From: Anas platyrhynchos
Taxonomy: Eukaryota > Chordata > Aves > Anseriformes > Anatidae
NCBI RefSeq assembly: GCF_047663525.1
Contig: NC_092589.1
Location: 73,715,001-73,779,000, forward strand
DNA: 64,000 nucleotides
Direction: 5' to 3'
A program made the translations under genes and the position numbers. Below, one piece after another: positions 8,901-20,464 of the stretch. Under the pieces are notes generated by a model. That model was not told the DNA's origin. It ran no database searches and saw only the letters and a list, made by a program, of their open reading frames with translations. The stretch's first letter is position 1. Every line of letters begins with the position of its first letter.

Positions 8901-11411
8901 ACTTTTTCTACCTTTCTATGGTCTTCTGACTCAACAATTCAATCTTTAAATAACCTTTTGATAACATAGGCTAGTACAGAAACACCAGCTACCTTACATG
9001 ATTGTTACAATTCTCCCCACTAATGAAATTTTTGGTAGTCCATACCAGACAGGCAACACATAGCACTGTGAAATAAATGTGGTGATTTTCCTTAAAGAAA
9101 ATACCCTAAGTCACCTAAGCAAAGGCACATAATCTGTTTCAGTTGGAAACTAGCCAAGTTCTGGCATCATTCAATAGTAAAAATGGGAAATGATGGGTAT
9201 GGTGCAATCTCTGAGGGAACCATCTGTGTTTTTTATTATTGATGATATCTAGGAAATGTGCCTTGGTCAGTCTCAACATGGAGTGATCTGTCAATCAAGT
9301 ACCCAAATTGGATCTTAACCCAGTGGTCAGTGGTTAGCTGATGCAGCAATTGCTGGGCTTGGAATGTCTTTAGAGACCAGTTTCATTTTCAAGTATGCTT
9401 TATGGCATTTGGTGATGGTGAAGGCCATAAATGAAAAGGGTTGTTTATTAGGGCAAAGTCTGTCATGGTCAGAGTTGCTCAGCAGTAGCAACAGTTACTT
9501 GCCTATGGTCAGATGATCCACCTTGTCAAATGAAAAACAAAAAACACTTAAGGAACCCCCATCTGTGGCTCCAGAATAACACTTAGTTGCTTGCAGTTTT
9601 TCTCTTGTCTCTCCTTCTGGGAGCTGGTACTTTTTAAAAATTAAAAACAAAAAAACAACAACAAAAAACAACACCTTCTGATTCAAGGAACAGTTTGAGA
9701 TGCATAAGTTGCCAAACAAAAAAGGATCTTGTCACTAGAGCAGCCCAATGAATGAGTGTTCTGGTCCCTTTTCCTCCTGTGTTGTCATGTGAGTTGTCTG
9801 TCTGGGCCTTTCCTCAATGTGGGTTGTTATAAATCTGGATTTTGGTTCAAGCTTGACTCTAGTTTTCGTAATTCCTTCAAACTCTGTATGAGTGCTGTTC
9901 TGTAACCCTAGGGACAAGCCATCGATGAGTCACCAAATAACTACACCGAAGTGTGTAAGAACTGCAACGGAACCTACAAGATGTTGAACGACCTCTACAA
10001 CAACCTGCAGAAGCTGAACAGACACGGCAGTGAGTCTGGGCACTCTGCACACTTGTGTATCGATGTGGAAGATGCGGTAAGTACTTGCTCATACTCAACA
10101 GGGAGATCTTGTCATGGAGGTCTTCCTCAATCTGTGTCATGTGTGCTTTTCTTGCTAGGGATTGCTTTTTCCCCATTCAGTTTGGGACCAGCTGATGTCC
10201 AGTGGAAGGGAGGGAGCCCAGAGAGGCTGTCCTGTTAGGTCCTTATCCCACTGTCAAGCAGTGGGAGCGTGACTGAGGCTCCTGATTGCCTGAGCACATT
10301 CCAGTTTGAGTAGCTGCACTTTAATTTCTTGTTACAGTGAAGGGCTGGATTAAAAAATAATAATAATAAATAAAATAAAAAATCTCTTAATCTTCTGGCT
10401 TTTAATGCAAAGCTTTACTGCTATTGTTCTAGCCAGTGTGATAATTGATTCCCTATTACAGCAGCTGTTTCTTGTCCTCGGTATTTGTGACCTGTGTTTG
10501 GAAGGAGCTTTGTTTTATTGTGAGGTTTCAAGCAGTTGGGCAAAAAGAGCATTACTGAATGTGTGAGATTAACCCTGTCCCCACAAACTGTCAGTGAATT
10601 CTGCAGGAAATGGGCAACATGGCAATGTCTACAGTATATCTGAGTATATATATTTTTTTCTGAAGCTTGCTGAAGCTTTGATGTGAGATTTTGGCTCCAT
10701 TTAAATGGTGTGTTTCTACATTTCCAGGGATTTGCATGTGTCTGGGGGGAGATCTGTTCAGGTTGTTTTCTGAGGTCATGTTTGAGTGCTTGAATATCCT
10801 GAATATCCATATAGCCTTGAATCCTTGAATATCCTGAATATCCATACAATGTTTTCTCCTTCACTGTTTCCTTATGTTTCCATGTAGATGAACATCACTC
10901 GGAAGCTTTGGAGCAGGACTTTCAACTGCTCCGTTCCCTGCAGTGATACGGTCCCGGTGATTGCAGTTTCATCCTTCATCCTCTTCCTACCCGTTGTTTT
11001 TTACCTCAGTAGCTTCCTTCACTCGAAGCAGAAGAAACGGATACTCATTCTGCGTAAGTGCTGGCGCTGTGCTGTTGGAGTTGGGTGGTGCCAGGGACTC
11101 TCTTGGCTCTCATGGGAGCAGGGGCCCAGCCGGCTCTGCCTGCAGCTGTGCTGACGGCGCTAATAGCGACTATTAGTCTGCTGCTGTCCCCTGAAGAAGG
11201 GTAGGGGAGAGCTTCAGCCATATCTTTTCATTAAAGTTTTTGGACGTGAACAGAAAGCTGTTTGCAAGTCTCTGGCGGATAAATAGAGGGGAGTGGAGAG
11301 ACGAGTTTTGTGGAATTCTTTGTGTTTAATTTTCATATAATTTTTCCCTTTCTAGCCAAGCGTATCCAGTCAAATGCCAGTCTTGTGAACATCCAAGAAA
11401 AATACAGCTGA
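5599..11411 (+). CDS. OSTM1: OSTM1, osteopetrosis-associated transmembrane protein 1 (complete, 6 exons)
   Basis: CDS join: 5599-5904, 7292-7406, 8494-8591, 9912-10076, 10888-11053, 11356-11411, giving 906 bp and 301 residues. Family knowledge: OSTM1 is a type I glycoprotein that binds and stabilises the lysosomal Cl-/H+ exchanger CLC-7 (CLCN7); loss in mammals causes osteopetrosis and neurodegeneration. Seen in the sequence: an N-terminal hydrophobic signal peptide (about 1-20), a cysteine-rich luminal region (about 55-248) and about ten N-glycosylation sequons (for example N103, N131, N152, N183, N192, N230, N241). Diagnostic segments are [31 protein letters not shown] and [14 protein letters not shown]. 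One transmembrane helix lies at about 250-272, with a short basic tail (KQKKR). It is shorter than the human protein (334 residues, from memory), mostly in the N-terminal part of exon 1. The start is in a strong Kozak context (GCCGCCATGG). All introns are GT-AG and the frame is preserved throughout. Confidence 0.95.
5905..7291 (+). other. OSTM1: OSTM1 intron 1
   Basis: G-rich at its 5' end, ordinary after about 6100. It ends in a long pyrimidine tract and TTCTAG. A CACGTG E-box is at 7040-7045. No repeat element was recognised. Confidence 0.85.
5919..5940 (+). other. OSTM1: Canonical G-quadruplex motif in OSTM1 intron 1
   Basis: Four G-runs (4, 4, 5 and 4 G) with loops TC, T and TC, starting 14 bases after the exon 1 donor on the coding strand. 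The motif would be present in both the displaced DNA strand and the nascent pre-mRNA. Confidence 0.85.
7292..7406 (+). CDS. OSTM1: OSTM1 coding exon 2
   Basis: Residues 103-140 plus the first base of codon 141. Acceptor TTCTAG and donor A|GTAAGT. It encodes [11 protein letters not shown] through [11 protein letters not shown], matching the human exon in order and spacing of cysteines. Confidence 0.95.
7407..8493 (+). other. OSTM1: OSTM1 intron 2
   Basis: Nothing beyond a T-rich tract near 7767-7782. Acceptor TTTGACAG. Confidence 0.85.
8494..8591 (+). CDS. OSTM1: OSTM1 coding exon 3
   Basis: Residues 141-173, ending in phase 0 with CAG|GTATTT. It encodes [18 protein letters not shown] through TCFEHNLQ, with sequons at 145, 152 and 162. 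Confidence 0.95.
8592..9911 (+). other. OSTM1: OSTM1 intron 3
   Basis: No repeat family or gene recognised. An A-rich patch lies at about 9636-9672. Acceptor ACCCTAG at 9911. Confidence 0.85.
9912..10076 (+). CDS. OSTM1: OSTM1 coding exon 4
   Basis: Residues 174-228, phase 0 at both ends, donor GTAAGT. It encodes [17 protein letters not shown] and HLCIDVEDA, the most recognisable luminal segment. Confidence 0.95.
10077..10887 (+). other. OSTM1: OSTM1 intron 4
   Basis: Contains an (AAT/AAAT)-rich tract at about 10352-10382 and a 23-bp tandem duplication close to the acceptor. Acceptor CATGTAG. Confidence 0.85.
10789..10846 (+). repeat. 23-bp tandem duplication near the OSTM1 exon 5 acceptor
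   Basis: The 23-mer starting CTTGAATATCCTGAATATCC occurs exactly at 10789-10811 and again at 10824-10846 (period 35). Each copy itself contains two GAATATCC units. The second copy ends 42 bases before exon 5. Confidence 0.9.
10888..11053 (+). CDS. OSTM1: OSTM1 coding exon 5 (transmembrane exon)
   Basis: Residues 229-283 plus the first base of codon 284. It encodes [18 protein letters not shown], then the single hydrophobic helix (about 250-272) and the KQKKR stop-transfer. Donor C|GTAAGT. Confidence 0.95.
11054..11355 (+). other. OSTM1: OSTM1 intron 5
   Basis: A short 302-bp intron with a clear pyrimidine tract and TTTCTAG acceptor. Nothing else was seen. Confidence 0.85.
11356..11411 (+). 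CDS. OSTM1: OSTM1 terminal coding exon 6
   Basis: Completes codon 284 (proline) and encodes [17 protein letters not shown], then TGA at 11409-11411. It matches the human tail (KRLKSS...NIQENS) in pattern. Confidence 0.92.
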
Positions 11412-11884
11412 GCTGCAAAACAAAACCTGAGAACTGCTGCTGGTATACAGTGGGTACAATTGTGTTGGAATGAGGCCGGCACAAAAGAGGAGTTAATTAT
11501 GGTTTAGTGTAATGATACAGAGCAACACAAGTTAAACAAAATGCTGTCTGACTTCTAAGCAAGGATATTAACAAACATGACAAGGCAGGGCTGTGTGACA
11601 CTGTATGGACTCTGGCTTTGAAAAATCTGTGGTGTTTTTTTCAGTCTCAGGCTGAAGCTGGTGTTTTTCTCTTTCTTTGCGTGTTTTTTTTTTTTTTTTT
11701 CCCCTCTTTAATTTATCATATTTGGTTCACAGAAACCTATCTGAGATTCTGGATCTTTTTGAGATGATTTTCACAGACAGGAAGAACTTGAAGTAATACT
11801 TGATGTTCCTGTTTGAAACGTTATTTCCATGTAACGCTCTGTTGTCTTGTCAGACTTGGAACAGGCAGGAAACCTTCGAAAAAA

Positions 11885-11890
11885 AATAAA
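11885..11890 (+). terminator. OSTM1: Proximal polyadenylation signal AATAAA
   Basis: AATAAA in an A-rich context 474 bases after the stop codon. A TTTTTGATCCTTCTCTCT stretch follows. Use is plausible but unproven. Confidence 0.4.
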
Positions 11891-14077
11891 AAGTTCGCAT
11901 CTTTTTGATCCTTCTCTCTAAAGTCATGCTGCTGCTCAGTTGATTGCAATGGTCACTGTGAAAAGCATGAAGTAGGCAGAGGAAGTGGTAATATATAATG
12001 TTCAAAGCCAGCAACAAAAGCAACAGAACTGCCAGTGCTAGACATGAATAGTAATCATTGATGACTACAGTATTCAGCTATCTCTGATATAAGTGGCATA
12101 TTTAGTCATTTGCACTCTTCAACCACTAAAATCTTTGCTTTTCAAATGTTATATTTTCAGAGGCTTATTTTAGGTGTCTGCCCAGGTCACTGGGAATGCA
12201 TCATTGTTTGTCTGTTTATTGTGTTGTTTCCTTTGCCGTTAAAGTGTTTGGTTTTTTTTGTTTTTTTTTTTTTTTTCTGTTGTAGAGAAGTGAGGTAAAG
12301 TCAAGTCACTGGACATGCTGTATTTCCTAGTCTAGAGCTTGCTGTGGCTTTAATTCAGAGGTGTTTACAGGAGTGTGGTAGGGAAAAAATGATCCTTTCA
12401 TGCATAACATGTATTGTACAAGTAAATGAACCGGGGGGTTCATGCAACTTGAAAACTGCCTTGAAGCACAATGAAGATACTGTGCTGGGAGTTCTTGACT
12501 TTCAAGAAGTAGTTTTAAAAATGATCCCTGAGAAACAGATGAAAAATAAATAAATACAAGCATGTGGGATTCCAAAGCAGATAAAAAAAAAAAAAAGCTG
12601 TACAATAACTGCAGGGATGGATAGTGCTGCTGACAGGCAGTGGGTACGGTTCAACAAGCAGCAGCTGTAGCAATACCAGAGGTTCGGTTTGGCTGACGAT
12701 GGTGCTAAATTGGGGGAGTGATAGGATTGAAACAATTTATAGCTGTACTTGACGTTAATGAATGGCTTTGCTCCAAAAATACCTGTTTTTATAACCGTAA
12801 GGTAAAACTACATGGCCGTATCATCTAAAAATCAGATTTCTCTTGAAACCTGTGTGTCTGATTGTGGTCAACAACTGTATGAAAGTCTTATGTATTTGAC
12901 GTGCGTTTGAGCCTAGTTTATTTAATTATTTCTTTGCACAAGGGCTCAAATACATACAGAATGGTTTAACAAAACAGTCCTAAAGTCATCCTAGTCACTG
13001 TGTTTTTTTGTTTTTGAGTCAGGACATGCTGTCAGTTTTAAAGTCAAGTTGGCACTGTGTTTAATGTCAAGTAAAATGCTGTATTAGTGATTGGCTCCAT
13101 CCACATGACTGCTTTTTTTTTTTTTTTGCATTCTATGACTGAGAAGTATTTATCTCCCTCTGTTAAACATGAATTACTAGGTCAACAGTCAGTTTATTCT
13201 AGGTAGCTTGTAACAGTAATAGAAAACTTTTTTTTCTGGTTATTCTTCTATAAAGTTACTTTCTTGCGGCTGGGAGAGGCATGTTGCCTTTAGGAAAAAA
13301 GACATTTAATATTTTTTATATCTGTTTTTCTTAAACTTCAACTTTCTGGGACTTATTCAGCTGCCTGCTCTAATAGCATTACATCGATTTGGGACATCAT
13401 ATGATTGAGAGCTGTTCAAAACAATCTTTCATTCATGCAGATAAAGCCAGTTTGTATGTGCAGCACTTCAGAATGACAGCTTTTATACTGTAAGCGGTGG
13501 CTTTTTGAGCACATTCGTGTTAAGTAGGTCTCAAAGTCATTACTTTTGGATATGGTGATTAAGCACTTTACAAAAAAAAATAAAAAATAAAAAAAAAATC
13601 AGCTTTTCTTATTTTCCTTGCTGCTAAGCCAAACGGAAATACTCATGTGACTTTTTTTTTAATTTTAAAGCAGCAGTAATGTTTACACTAGAGATTTTAT
13701 ATCTTTTATCCACTGTTTCTCCTTTTTTTTTTTTTTTTTTTCTTCAAACTTTGTACTGCTAACTTGCTTTACAGTTTTGTTTTTGGTAGGATGCTTCACA
13801 GATAAATTGACTGAATTCTCTTTATAATCTTTCCAAGAGTAATGTGGAAGCACTCAGATGGTGTGTTTGAAGGAGAACTAACACTCATTTTGCTGCTAAA
13901 CTTTCATCTTCGTTTATTTTTTTGCCTTTTTGGTATTATACGTACAAAACAGTGAACTTTGGAAATACTGGTTGTTTGTATCCTTTTGTGCAAATCAAGA
14001 TTTCTAACTGTGGGGTGGCACTTTGATTTGTATTTATACTTATTAGGAATCCTCTATAAATGCTGAGAGTCAGCTTT

Positions 14078-14096
14078 AATAAAGATTGTCAATAAA
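14078..14096 (+). terminator. OSTM1: Distal polyadenylation signals (two AATAAA)
   Basis: AATAAA occurs at 14078-14083 and again at 14091-14096, followed within 15 bases by CAGTGTGGTTTCTTAATTG, a GU-rich downstream element. This is the best candidate for the main OSTM1 3' end. Confidence 0.7.
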
Positions 14097-16328
14097 CAGT
14101 GAACAGTGTGGTTTCTTAATTGCTCCATTTATGGTAGTTTTATATTCCTGCTGTTCGGGGTTTGTGTTTAGAGGCACCTGCTTATTACTCGTCATTATGC
14201 CACTTGCAGGAAAACAGTATCAGAAGGACATTTCCAAAGCAGTGCTGCAGTGAATTACAGAAGAAATGAATTGCAACTGCTGAGAAAGGGTGGAGTTTGA
14301 GCGCAGTTAAATCCTGCTGAAGTATACGGAAAGAGTCTCGTTAGTTGCAATGGAGATTCTTGGACAGGTGTCTGGGGGTAAAGGTACTTGGGATAACTTG
14401 GTGTCTTTATGGGGTGGCTTTCAGTTACCTGTACTGGCTGCTCTTTCAGCTCCAGCAGTCCTCCTGTTGAATTTCTGTTGGGTTGGAAGATTTTCTTAAA
14501 ATGACAGTGCAGTGAGTCATGGTGGAGAGAGCTGGGTATCTCAGCTGACAACAGCATTGCGCATTAGTGGTAGATGTGAATGTCTCAAAGGCAAATTTGA
14601 TCTCAGTTTGTCACAAAGGGACTTCCAGAAAGGCTGGGAAAGTATTACGCCAGTATTTGAGGTGCAGCTTCAGCTGGAAAACTAGGTACAGTTCTGGCTG
14701 CATGTGCTCTTGGGATTTGAAAGGTAAGTATAAGAGAAGGACAGCAGGAGGAGAGGGGGTTGACCCAGTGAGTGGAGCGGAGGTGCAGGGAGTAATTGAA
14801 GGCGGGAATGGGAATCTGGAAGCACACTCGGTAGCACTCTTCTCCCCCAGCATCTGCTTTGAGGTCCAAGGAGCTGCCTGGGGTGCTTCTGATTTGTGCT
14901 GGCAAACATAAACACGTGGGAGCAGCCACAAGCACATCTGCTGCTCTGGGGCTGCAATGGGCTAGGATGGACTTCCATACCTTGCACAGATTAGAGATAG
15001 GGAAAGAGGAATAATTTTGGCCGGTGGGATTTGTGTAACTTTCAGCCCTAAACAGAAAAGAAATTAGTTGTTTCTTTACCCCTAGACAAAACAACTTCCT
15101 TGGCCATCTTTCCTGTTGAATCCTGACTTTGATGTATTTGTGACGCTAACTCTCGTTGTCATCAGTGTTTTATATGGGATCTCCACTCCATATAGATTTT
15201 GCCAGATTGCTTATGCTGTGGTGAGGCTGTCTGCTGTCAGGGAGCGTATTCCTCTTTCACATAAGCCTTAACTGTGTTTCTTTTCCTCTTGGCAGCTCTA
15301 CTTGAGAACACTGGAGGTCACCAAGTCCAACTCCCTGCTCAAGCAGGACCATCTCTAAAGCTGGATCAACTTGCTCAGGACTCACAGCTGTTTGGTTCCC
15401 ACAATTTTGGGTACTGTTGGGTTCTGCGCCAAGCAGGCTGTGCTTTCAGCTCCCCAACACGCAGGAGTGCAGGGTGAATGCCGCAGCTTGGAGAAACAAA
15501 TACGAGAACCTGATGTTCCCTGCTGCCAGCCCACTGTGGATAAAGAATACAGGAATACTTTATACTATGGTGTAGCTTTGAAAGGAGTCTGTGGTTTGAA
15601 GTGTGGGCTGTGTTTGTTTTTTTATTTATTTTTGTGCATCTCACAAATAGAAGTAGGACTGACCAGGTGGCAGGAGGGCAGGGATGCTTTGCAGGGATTG
15701 CAGTGCTTTGCAATCAAATGCAAAGTTGCAGAGTTAACTGCTAATTATTTTTTTTAATTACTTGATGATTTTTGCTGGAAATAAGTTAAATAGTTAAAGG
15801 AACCCTGAAATCTTCACCTACTCCCATCTAAGGTGAAAATGTTGGAAAGCTATTTCAAATATTTAATAGCAGAGAGACACTTGCTAGTAGCTCGGTTGAA
15901 GTTTTAACTTTTAATACTGAAAATTCCACTCTAGTGCCAGCACAGTAAGTATCATGGATTGCTGCAATTAAGCCAGTGCCTTAAGTTATTCATAATACTC
16001 TTTCTGGGCAACATTCCCACCTGCTTAATCTCTGCTATACAAGCGTTTATTAGAACTGACTGTTGAAAACACCAAGCTAAATCAGACACTGAAAAAAAAA
16101 ATAATAAAAGAAAAATCAATCAATATGATGCCCTAAACTGGTTTAATGTGTCTTTCCTCTTCAATAATCCTGCACGTTACTGATTTATTTGCTGCAATGA
16201 ACATGCCATTCAACCAAAACAAGATTAGCTGAGAACACCACAGCATCAAGCACAGAGCAACTTTAATGCTGCTTTACATTTCATTGTAATGCTCAGCACT
16301 TACAGTGTTGTCTCTTTCTTTCCTCTGT

Positions 16329-16334
16329 AATAAA
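16329..16334 (+). terminator. Isolated AATAAA with GU-rich downstream element
   Basis: AATAAA followed by GTTTGTGTGAGG and, about 30 bases on, TGTTGTTTTGTT. It could serve a longer OSTM1 3' UTR or an unannotated transcript, or be chance. Confidence 0.25.
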
Positions 16335-19300
16335 GAGTTTGTGTGAGGATCACGAAGGGCTCTGGAGTGTTGTTTTGTTAAAGCATTTGAAGCAATAGCT
16401 TTGAGTCTTGAGTTGCAACGCAGCAGCTCCTTCATCCAACCGTAAGTGGAACCAAACTGGTGAGCAGGATTAATGCATGAATTTCTATTCCCTGCAGGAT
16501 TTTTCCGGGGTTAACCATGAAATAAATGGCTTATGTCAAATTGATCTAGGTTAAGACAGAGAGCACAGCCACTGGCAATCAGAATATTCCTTTGGACTTC
16601 ATTCAAAAAAAAAAATTTTTTTAGTAGCATTTGGAACAGTAGCAATCTACTGTGCTGCTGGAAATGCACACTGCAGTGAGCAGGCGTCTTGGTTTTATGC
16701 AGAGGAGTCCTGGGACTGATGTGGTAAGGACAGATGACTTCCAAAGCAGTCTGTGGAAAGAGTCAGGAAAACATGAATGACAGAAGTATCTTGTACCTGG
16801 CCAAGCTATAAAAGCAACACCTGGCTAGGTATAAGGCAAAGTCTGAAGACTGTAAGCTCTCCAGCTTCCAGGTAAAACTCTGTGCACCTGTCTTCCTATT
16901 ACAGGGGCAATCCTCGACTGAGAGTGTGTAAAGGCAGTGGGTTTAAATTACTTTGTTGTATTTTCATTTTCCCTGTCATGGAAAGAATGCTTTAGACAGT
17001 AACATTCCCTTCTTGATGATTAAGAAGCAAGTTGTATTTGTTTGGACATCCATATATTCTCCATAGTTCTAAAAAATAATAATAATAATAATAAAAAAAA
17101 AAATTTCCAGGGATGCTGCTTGCAGTGCAATGTTATTTTTCATTTTCTTTGGAAGACTATGATAAGTTGCATGTGTGTACTTCAGCAGCTTTTTGTGTCT
17201 TGGAGTCAAGACTTGGAGTTAAGTATTGCAAAAGCATGCTGGACTGGGAGCAATTAGTCAAACAGAGAAATGAGAAAAAGGCCAAAAGCGTGTTTGCACC
17301 GTGCTGGAAGAGGTTTTCAAAGGTAGGGTTGTGATTCTGATGCTGGAATGTGCATGTTTCTTTTGGCGAATGCTGCTTTTTTTCCCCTGTTGATCAGAAC
17401 AGAGAATTGAAATTGATCCGGCAAAGGGAGGGTCAAGAGATTTAAGGCAGCTGTTTCTGGAGGAGGAAATGGGCTCTAAAAGTCTGCAGCCTCACTTTAC
17501 TTTACATGTCTCCATTGAAGAAATAGTCTGAAGATGCTTTCAGAATGTCTGCCTGGAAGGGGAGTGCTGGGGTGCAAAGAGAGGGCTAGCAAGGTGCTAG
17601 CTTCCCATTAATATGGCAGGTTTTCCTGGAAAAACAGAATCTCAAACTGAAAGGGATGGAGCACCCAGAGGGGGGCATGTGTGCTTGGAAGGGAGAATTT
17701 CCTCCAGAGCAACTGCTGTAAAGCTGGTCATGGGATGAGTAATAACAGTCATTTATATGAAATAATATACATATTTTTTTCTCAGTTATCAGAGGACACC
17801 ACAGCACCATTGACTCTCTTGTCCAGGCTGCACAGGTATTTGCCATGATTGCATTTATCAGTGCACCCCTGCGATTTAGCTGCTTTGCACTGCAGCAGAC
17901 TGCTTCACTAGTACAGAATATGCTTTGTTATCTGTTCCACGGATAAGCAGTATAAAAGGTGTACGTACACACATGAGGGTGTATTTATATATAAAAGAAT
18001 ACGTAAGCTTTACTGTAGCCACTTGTGGGAGTTACTTTAGGTCCGCTCATGAGCTCCCACATGTGTTTTATTTAAAGACCAAGTGGTCTGTGTGGTCTCC
18101 TAAATCATGGCAACAGAAGCACTTGGGCTGACCTGCCTGGTGTCCAAACAAATGTCAGGAGAAGGGACAGCGAGAAGGAATGAGGCAGAAACAGCAAGAG
18201 TGCTCAAGAGAAAGCAGGATCGAATAGTCCTGGGAAAGCCTCTGCCCTGCCTTGGCTTGTATAACGGGGACTTATACAACACGTAACCCAATCTGACCCT
18301 GACCCTGCCAGTGTTCAGGGACTATATTTTTACTGAGATTAAGTTTTATTTCCTTTCTTGGCTTTCAGCTTGCCTTTTGGCTGTCTGGCATGGCCGAGGC
18401 TACCTCACCTGTTTGTTCCTATGACACTTGGTGTGTGCCCAGCCACCCCCTGGTGCCCCGCAGCAGTGCTCACCAGGGACGGCCTGGTGATGGCTGCAAA
18501 CTTGTGCCCCGTTTTCTCACAAACAAATTATCCTGCCTAAAGACAGGTCCTGGGATAGCTGTCCCCACCTCTGTGGCACCATGGAGGAACAGGTAGGAAT
18601 TCCGAGGGGAAAAATGCTAAATATTTTCCCCATTACTGACTGAGGAGTTCAAACCCAGCCTTTAAAAATGTGCTAAAACCCACTGACCCAGGGTCCTGTG
18701 CAGCTGTTAGGGTCAATGCAGTGAGTGTCTGGATGTCCCTAGCTGGTGCTGTAAACCACACCAGCCTCAGCCCCTCTGACCATTTCTCCTGGATTTAAAA
18801 TCTTCCAGCAACACCTTTCAGGTGTTTTTCTGTGTTCCCAGGTCTTGGTGGCATATCTCCCTGCTCTGAAGTCCATGATCTTCACGGCTTCTTCTGGCTC
18901 CATACCACCGATGCGGCAACATTTGCCATCCCAGGATGGTTTCTTCACCCCATGGTTCTCACTCCGTCTTTAATACTTGCTGTCCTGATTCAGGCAGATG
19001 GGTGCAGCTCCCTGTGATGCCATCAGATGGGAGCTGGGTTCTCGTGATAATGCAGAAATGACCACGGCAGCCTTCCCAAGGAAGCATTGCTCAACCAGCT
19101 GAGAGGGAGAGCAGAGACTCACAATCACTGGGGGTTGAAAGCAAAGAGAAGTCTGTAGCTTTGAAGGGCAAAAGAAGCTGTTGGAGGTGAAAGCAGATTT
19201 ATGTAGACTATCTCCCAAAATGCTGAGCAAAGACAATCTTGCAGCATAATCATTTTAACAGTTGATATTTTGCAGCATGAGCAGATTGTGGATTTGTACG

Positions 19301-20069
19301 AGGAAGAATTGTTTAACCCTCACCAACACCCAAATGCTTCAGAAAGAGTTTTCCACCTGAACACGGATTCTCTTCCCAGTCACACATCCAGCAGGAACTC
19401 CAAGTTCACAGTCACTGACCATGACAAACACTCAAACTTTGCAGGCTGCCAACCCTGTTCCTTCCTGCCCTTGTAGCACACTGTTCAGTGTTTGAGCTAA
19501 CTCCTCTGGACCACCTACCACATCTAGAAGGCATCAAAGCTGGGAAAACCTGTGTTTTCTTCTCTAATATGACTCATAATTTATGAATGCTTCAACTCAG
19601 GATTTGCATTTTTTGTTGTTGTTATTTTTCTTTTCCCCAGAGGATTATGCTGACTCAGCTGAGAGTGCTGAGTACAGGAACAGTATTGTCCTTAACCTGA
19701 GCAAGGCAGTAATTAAACTGCATCTTATCTCGATGGTGTGATGCTATGAAACTCATTTTTTTATTCACACTAGAAACTCATTCCAAGGGGACAATAAGCG
19801 TAAGATAACAGGGACAGGTATCTAAGTGACAGGAAAAAAATATATTTATAAATAAATATATATATGTATTTCTTGTTCTGCTAAGTGCATCTTGATTTCA
19901 GAGCACATTACCTAGCTGCTGCACTGTGAGTCAGACAATTCATGAAGTGGGTTGCAGAGATTGTCTAATTTACTCACTTCCAGGGTCTGAGGGGGTTGAT
20001 AAGGGAAAAGAAAAAAAAATGTTAGAGATTGTTAGATCTAAGACTAAGAGATCCCATCTTACTGGTAGG

Positions 20070-20098
<29 letters not shown>
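20070..20098. repeat. Poly(A) run, 29 bases
   Basis: Uninterrupted A run. The preceding 200 bases contain no recognisable retrocopy. Confidence 0.95.
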
Positions 20099-20100
<2 letters not shown>

Positions 20101-20427
20101 TATATGCTGCTAAAAGGAGATAAAAAGAGCATAAATTCCAGTCAGATGTGCCTCTCGTGAAAAATGACTAATTAAATGACATCGGTAGCTTAAAAATAGA
20201 CCTTGCTTTAATGGGAAAATATTTTAGAGGTCATTTAAAGAGAAATCAAAACCCAGGAAAGATGAGCAAGTACAACTGCCTGCCTGAGCTTTGTTATTTC
20301 TTGGAAGTAAATCTCATTTTGGGGGCAGTTTCAAGAAGAGTGGCAAAGCCCAGCACACGTACAATAGCCACGCTCACGTGAGCAAGCGCTGTGCGGCCTT
20401 ACAGAAGGCCCGTGGAGGTCAGAAAAC

Positions 20428-20464
20428 AATGAACTGAGCAGTGGATAAATGAACCGAGCAGTGG
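20428..20464. repeat. Imperfect 17-bp tandem duplication
   Basis: AATGAACTGAGCAGTGG at 20428-20444 and AATGAACCGAGCAGTGG at 20448-20464 differ at one base; period 20. Confidence 0.85.

Larger units (their letters stand above)
11412..14110 (+). other. OSTM1: OSTM1 3' UTR (probable extent)
   Basis: About 2.7 kb after the stop with no other gene. T-rich runs lie near 11684-11700, 12262-12276, 13112-13127 and 13723-13741. A proximal AATAAA is at 11885-11890. A stronger distal pair of AATAAA signals sits at 14078 and 14091, followed by GTG-rich sequence. Proximal and distal isoforms are likely. Confidence 0.6.

Noticed and set aside
20070..20098. Poly(A) run as the tail of a processed retrocopy
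   Set aside because: The preceding sequence shows no recognisable exon-joined coding sequence or flanking duplication.
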